From Pannonibacter sp051860505 (GTDB lineage: Bacteria; Pseudomonadota; Alphaproteobacteria; Rhizobiales; Stappiaceae), in the NCBI RefSeq assembly GCF_051860505.1, contig NZ_JBHYDX010000006.1, positions 113,934-177,933 of the forward strand: a stretch of DNA of 64,000 bases, read 5' to 3'. Of this stretch, positions 60,592-64,000 are shown one piece after another. The translations under genes were made by a program, and so were the position numbers. Below the pieces are notes generated by a model. That model was not told the DNA's origin, ran no database searches, and saw only the letters and a list, made by a program, of their open reading frames with translations. Numbering within the stretch: position 1 is the stretch's first letter; every line of letters begins with the position of its first letter.

Positions 60592-62109
60592 ATGACCATC
60601 CAGACCGCAACGCCGCCTGCCGCCTCGCAGATGAGCAAGGAAGCCGCCCGGTTTCTCAACGGACCGCACCGCGCCTTCATCAAGGGGGCATTCACCGACG
60701 AGGGGGCAGCCGAGGCCATTGCCGTGCATGACCCGGCAACCGGGCGGGTGATCGCCGAGGTGCCGGAATACGGCGCCGCCGGTGTCGAGGCGGCGGTCAC
60801 CGCCGCTCGCGCCGCACTGGAGGGGCCATGGTCGCGGATGCGCCCGGCGGACCGGGAGAAGCTGATCCTCGATCTCGCCAATGCCATCGAGGCGGACGGG
60901 GCGCTGCTGGCGGAGCTGGAAACGCTGGAAAACGGCAAGTCGGTTGGCATCGCGCGCGGTCTCAGCGTCGGCGGATCCGTGGAGTGGCTGCGCTATTTTG
61001 CCGGCTGGGCCACCAAGATCGAGGGATCGAGCTATGACACCTCCATCGCCGTGCCGCCGGGTAGCCATCATTTCTCGGCCACCATCAAGGAGCCGGTGGG
61101 CGTGGTGGCGGCGATCGTGCCCTGGAATTTCCCGCTGCTGATGGGCATCTGGAAGATTGCCCCGGCGCTTGCCTGCGGCTGCACCGTGATCCTGAAGCCG
61201 GCCGAGGAAACGCCGCTGACGGCGCTGCGGCTGGCCGAGATTGCCGCCCGCGTCGGCCTGCCGGAGGGCGTGCTCAACATCATCACCGGCCGGGGATCGG
61301 TGACCGGCGCGGCGCTGACGGCGCATCCCGGCGTGGACAAGATCACCTTCACCGGCTCGACCGAAGTCGGCCAGATGATCGGCCGCAAGGCGCTCGACAC
61401 CATGACCCGCTTCACGCTGGAACTGGGCGGCAAGTCGCCGATGATCATCTGCGCCGATGCCGATCAGGGCCAGGAACCGCTGATGGCGGGGCTTGGCATG
61501 TTCTTCAACCAGGGTCAGGTCTGCACCTCGGCCTCGCGGCTGCTGATCGAGAAGTCGGTCTATGACAGGACGCTGGAGGCGCTGGCCGGGGTGGCCGACA
61601 GCATGACCATGGGCTCGGGCCTTGATCCGAATGCCCAGATCAATCCGCTGGTGTCGGCCCGCCACCGCAACCGCGTGAACGGCTTCATCGAGCGGGCCGA
61701 GGCGGCAGGCGCCCGGCGCATCTGCGGCGCGCGGACCTTGCCGGAGGGCGGCTATTTCGTGGCCCCCACCATCTTCGACGGCGTGACCTCTCAGATGGAA
61801 ATCGTGCAGGAGGAAGTGTTTGGCCCGGTGGTGGCGGCCATGCCCTTCACCGATCTGGACGAGGCAATCCGGCTGGCCAATGACAGCCGCTATGGCCTGG
61901 CCGCCTCGATCTGGACGCGCGACCTCAACAAGGCCTTCCACGCCAGCCGCGCCCTGAAGGCCGGCACGGTGTGGGTCAACAGCCATAACACCGTCGACGC
62001 CAACGCCCCCTTCGGCGGCTACAAGCAGTCTGGCATTGGCCGCGAGCACGGCCGGGCGGCGCTGGACGCCTATCTGGAATCCAAGACCGTGATCATCCGG
62101 TATTCGTGA
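60592..62109 (+). CDS. NAD(P)-dependent aldehyde dehydrogenase
   Basis: A 505-residue ALDH superfamily enzyme. The catalytic Cys311 is in NQGQVCTSASR and the general base Glu277 in LELGGKSP. IVPWNFPLL, FTGSTEVGQ, EEVFGPVV and FGGYKQSGIGRE are intact. Similarity in motifs is to betaine-aldehyde / phenylacetaldehyde-type ALDHs; the exact aldehyde is open. GGGAGG precedes the ATG. It is eight bases from the GMC oxidoreductase gene, so together they would oxidise an alcohol to an acid. Confidence 0.93.
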   Translation: MTIQTATPPAASQMSKEAARFLNGPHRAFIKGAFTDEGAAEAIAVHDPATGRVIAEVPEYGAAGVEAAVTAARAALEGPWSRMRPADREKLILDLANAIEADGALLAELETLENGKSVGIARGLSVGGSVEWLRYFAGWATKIEGSSYDTSIAVPPGSHHFSATIKEPVGVVAAIVPWNFPLLMGIWKIAPALACGCTVILKPAEETPLTALRLAEIAARVGLPEGVLNIITGRGSVTGAALTAHPGVDKITFTGSTEVGQMIGRKALDTMTRFTLELGGKSPMIICADADQGQEPLMAGLGMFFNQGQVCTSASRLLIEKSVYDRTLEALAGVADSMTMGSGLDPNAQINPLVSARHRNRVNGFIERAEAAGARRICGARTLPEGGYFVAPTIFDGVTSQMEIVQEEVFGPVVAAMPFTDLDEAIRLANDSRYGLAASIWTRDLNKAFHASRALKAGTVWVNSHNTVDANAPFGGYKQSGIGREHGRAALDAYLESKTVIIRYS

Positions 62110-62116
62110 GACAGCC

Positions 62117-63706
62117 ATGACAGAAACCTTCGACTACGTCGTCATCGGGGCCGGATCGGCCGGGTCTGCCGTGGCGCACAGGCTGGTCAATGCCGGCAAG
62201 ACGGTGCTGCTCCTGGAAGCGGGCCCGGCGGACAATTCGATGTTCGTGCATATTCCGGCGACCTTCGTGCGGGTCATCGGCACGGCGCGGACCTGGCTGT
62301 ACCAGTCCGAGCCTCAGCCGCATGCTGAGGGCCGCGTCATGCATATCCCGCAGGGGCGCACGCTCGGCGGCGGCTCCTCGGTCAACGCGATGATCTACAT
62401 CCGCGGTCAGCGGCAGGACTATGACACCTGGGCCGCCCTGGGCGCGCGCGGCTGGGCCTATGCCGATGTGCTGCCGTATTTCCGGCGGGCGGAGAACAAC
62501 CAGCGCCTGTCCAACGCCTGGCACGGGGCGGACGGGCCGCAGAGCGTCAGCGACCCGCGCCACCGGCATCCGCTGAGCCTCGCCTTCGTCAAGGCGGCGC
62601 AGGAGGCGGGCCACTCCTATAATGACGACTTCAACGGCGCGGAACAGGCCGGCACCGGCTTCTACCAGTCGACCACCGGCAACGGGCAGCGCGCCTCGAC
62701 GGCGGTCGCCTATCTGAAGCCGCTCAGGGGCAACTCGAAGCTGGTGGTGCGCACGGGCTGCGCCGTGTCGCGGCTGATCATCGAGAATGGCGCGGCGACC
62801 GGGCTCAGCTACCGCCGCGAGGACGGCAGCGAGCACACCGTGCATGCGCGTGCGGAAGTGGTGCTGTCGGCCGGGGCGCTGGCGACGCCGAAGCTGATGA
62901 TGCTGTCGGGACTGGGGCCGGCGGCGGAGCTGGAACCGCTCGGCATCCCGGTGCTGCGCGACCTTCCGGGCGTCGGCCGGAACTTCCAGGACCATCTGGA
63001 GGTGTCGGTCTATGCCAGGGCGAAGGATCCGATCAGCCTGCTCGGCGCGGACCGGGGGCTGAAAGCGATCCGGCACGGCCTGCAGTATTTCATGACCAAG
63101 TCCGGACTGCTGACCTCGAATGTGGTGGAATGCGGCGGGTTCTTCGACACGAGTGGGTCGGGCCGGCCGGATATCCAGTTCCATGTCATCCCGACGCTGA
63201 TGGGCGACGTGGGGCGCGAGCCGCTGGCCGGGCACGGCATGTCGCTGAACCCCTGTTTCCTGAGGCCGAAGTCGCGCGGCACGGTGAAGCTGCGCTCGGC
63301 CGACCCGAACGAGCCGATCCTGCTCGACCCGAACTTCCTCGCCGAGCAAGACGACGTGGACACGCTGGTGCGCGGGGTGAAGCTGGCGCGCCGCATCCTG
63401 CGCCAGCCTTCGCTGCAGAAGCTGATCGAGCGCGAGCTGTTGCCCTCCGAGGCGGAGACGCTGAGCGACGCGCAGATCGAGGATCATGTCCGCCGCTATG
63501 CCAAGACGGTCTATCACCCCTCCGGCACCTGCCGCATGGGCGAGGACGACGAGGCGGTGGTCGACAGCCAGCTCCGGGTGCGCGGCATCGGCCGGCTTCG
63601 CATCGCAGATGCCTCGGTGATGCCGACTCTGGTCAGCGGCAACACCAACGCCCCCTCGATCATGATCGGCGAACGCTGCGCCAACTTCCTGCTCGGACGG
63701 GGATAG
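62117..63706 (+). CDS. GMC-family FAD oxidoreductase (choline / alcohol dehydrogenase type)
   Basis: A 529-residue flavoenzyme of the glucose-methanol-choline family. The FAD motif is VIGAGSAGSAVAHRL at about 8-22, followed by the PQGRTLGGGSSVNAMIYIRG signature. The C-terminal active-site motif is YHPSGTCRMG plus the TNAPSIMIGE region. It resembles choline dehydrogenase (BetA) and polyethylene-glycol or long-chain alcohol dehydrogenases. No betI/betB neighbourhood is present, so choline is not certain. Its aldehyde product would be used by the ALDH encoded just before. Confidence 0.92.
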   Translation: MTETFDYVVIGAGSAGSAVAHRLVNAGKTVLLLEAGPADNSMFVHIPATFVRVIGTARTWLYQSEPQPHAEGRVMHIPQGRTLGGGSSVNAMIYIRGQRQDYDTWAALGARGWAYADVLPYFRRAENNQRLSNAWHGADGPQSVSDPRHRHPLSLAFVKAAQEAGHSYNDDFNGAEQAGTGFYQSTTGNGQRASTAVAYLKPLRGNSKLVVRTGCAVSRLIIENGAATGLSYRREDGSEHTVHARAEVVLSAGALATPKLMMLSGLGPAAELEPLGIPVLRDLPGVGRNFQDHLEVSVYARAKDPISLLGADRGLKAIRHGLQYFMTKSGLLTSNVVECGGFFDTSGSGRPDIQFHVIPTLMGDVGREPLAGHGMSLNPCFLRPKSRGTVKLRSADPNEPILLDPNFLAEQDDVDTLVRGVKLARRILRQPSLQKLIERELLPSEAETLSDAQIEDHVRRYAKTVYHPSGTCRMGEDDEAVVDSQLRVRGIGRLRIADASVMPTLVSGNTNAPSIMIGERCANFLLGRG

Positions 63707-63730
63707 CGCAGGGTCGCGATGATTGAAAAA

Positions 63731-63764
63731 AAACGCCGCCACGGGGGTCTCCGGGGCGGCGTTT
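63731..63764 (+). terminator. Intrinsic terminator of the ALDH/GMC operon
   Basis: AAACGCCGCC (63731-63740) pairs perfectly with GGCGGCGTTT (63755-63764) around a 14-nt loop, with A residues before and TTTGAGTTT after. It starts 25 bp after the GMC stop. Confidence 0.88.
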
Positions 63765-63865
63765 GAGTTTATAGAGCTACGTAGACGAAAAGGAAAAAAT
63801 CAAATTTGACGTGATTTATCCAAAATGGCAGTGTAGCGAAATTGGCGCAAGGTAAGAGGTTCGAC

Positions 63866-64000
63866 ATGAAAGAAGCGAAAAACTCCTTGCGAGATCACAG
63901 AAAAGCGCGTGGGTGGACGCAGGAGAGCTGGCTCGGTTGATCTGAACAGGTGCCGGGCGTTTTCTAAGTGGTTTTCCGCCTCGGTTATGCCGCCAGCACT
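63866..64000 (+). pseudogene. Degraded XRE-type helix-turn-helix regulator remnant (runs to the window edge)
   Basis: An ATG at 63866 with AAGAGG nine bases upstream opens MKEAKNSLRDHRKARGWTQE then SWLG and a TGA at 63938-63940. NSLRDHRKARGWTQE is the start of YgzD/XRE regulators, which continue ELARLIGVSRQ. Removing one base near 63924 yields ELARLI in the new frame, followed at once by another stop. So the gene has at least a frameshift and a nonsense change. The region is AT-richer than the rest of the window. It is too decayed or truncated to work as read. Confidence 0.6.

Noticed and set aside
60538..63742. Minus-strand frames of 526 and 549 codons opposite ALDH and GMC genes
   Set aside because: Antisense of enzymes with intact active sites; translation lacks any family pattern.
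1..64000. CRISPR arrays, tRNA/rRNA genes, prophage or intact insertion sequences
   Set aside because: No regularly spaced short repeats, cloverleaf-forming intergenic sequence, phage structural genes or transposase motifs were seen. The tandem repeats at 57.9-59.7 kb are palindromic intergenic elements, not CRISPR.

Overview
The window is a high-GC chromosomal segment of an alphaproteobacterium. The evidence is a PodJ-type polar organiser, a MerR/acyl-CoA dehydrogenase pair, a complete FixL-FixJ-FixK / ccoNOQP-ccoGHIS set, the ligase-associated Lhr/PdeM/exonuclease/ligase repair set, and sparse CtrA-like motifs. A Caulobacterales, Maricaulales or Rhodobacterales-like organism fits best, but gene content alone does not fix the genus. 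I found no rRNA, tRNA, CRISPR array, prophage or intact insertion sequence.

Region 1 (1-20 kb) is mostly housekeeping: the 5' part of an acyl-CoA dehydrogenase, a MerR regulator, a 1425-residue PodJ-like protein (coiled coil, one membrane segment, Sel1 repeats, peptidoglycan-binding domain), a TSUP permease with its TIGR02186 partner, then the ligase-associated DNA repair genes. PdeM and the Lhr-type helicase run leftwards and the exonuclease runs rightwards. An NTF2-like gene and a DEAD-box RNA helicase separate the exonuclease from the ATP-dependent ligase. An HCCA-isomerase-like protein, a secreted or anchored hypothetical, a hotdog thioesterase and an HSL-type hydrolase follow.

Region 2 (20-28.9 kb) carries a CrbR-like LuxR response regulator, a membrane GGDEF-EAL protein, and a CrbS-like sensor (sodium-solute-symporter domain, STAC, PAS, kinase, receiver). 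MscL and a class I aminotransferase follow.

Region 3 (28.9-45 kb) is a microaerobic respiration island. A soluble haem-PAS FixL, FixJ, a lone receiver protein and an Fe-S-less FixK are followed by hemN, an AbrB-family membrane protein, the cbb3 oxidase ccoNOQP, and its assembly genes ccoGHIS. Three FixK/FNR boxes (33889, 35209, 38790) precede hemN, ccoN and ccoG and tie these genes into one regulon. A CRTAAG/GTGCGTA-type motif recurs upstream of fixL, the lone receiver and fixK and may be the FixJ operator.

Region 4 (45-57.8 kb) is a divergent hexuronate/hexuronoside catabolic locus. Leftwards run dctQ-dctM-GH31-uxuB-uxaC; rightwards run dctP-GH2 beta-glucuronidase-uxuR-uxuA. They share a 478-bp control region holding a near-canonical UxuR/ExuR operator at 52758-52775. 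The enzymes would cleave imported glucuronosides in the cytoplasm and convert glucuronate via fructuronate and mannonate to 2-keto-3-deoxygluconate. The KDG kinase and aldolase are not in the window.

Region 5 (57.8-64 kb) is accessory. An AraC regulator is bracketed by two different tandem palindromic repeat blocks. Beyond it are an HpaR-like MarR regulator and a divergent aldehyde dehydrogenase / GMC oxidoreductase operon. A strong terminator and a degraded XRE-type regulator remnant in AT-richer DNA close the window.
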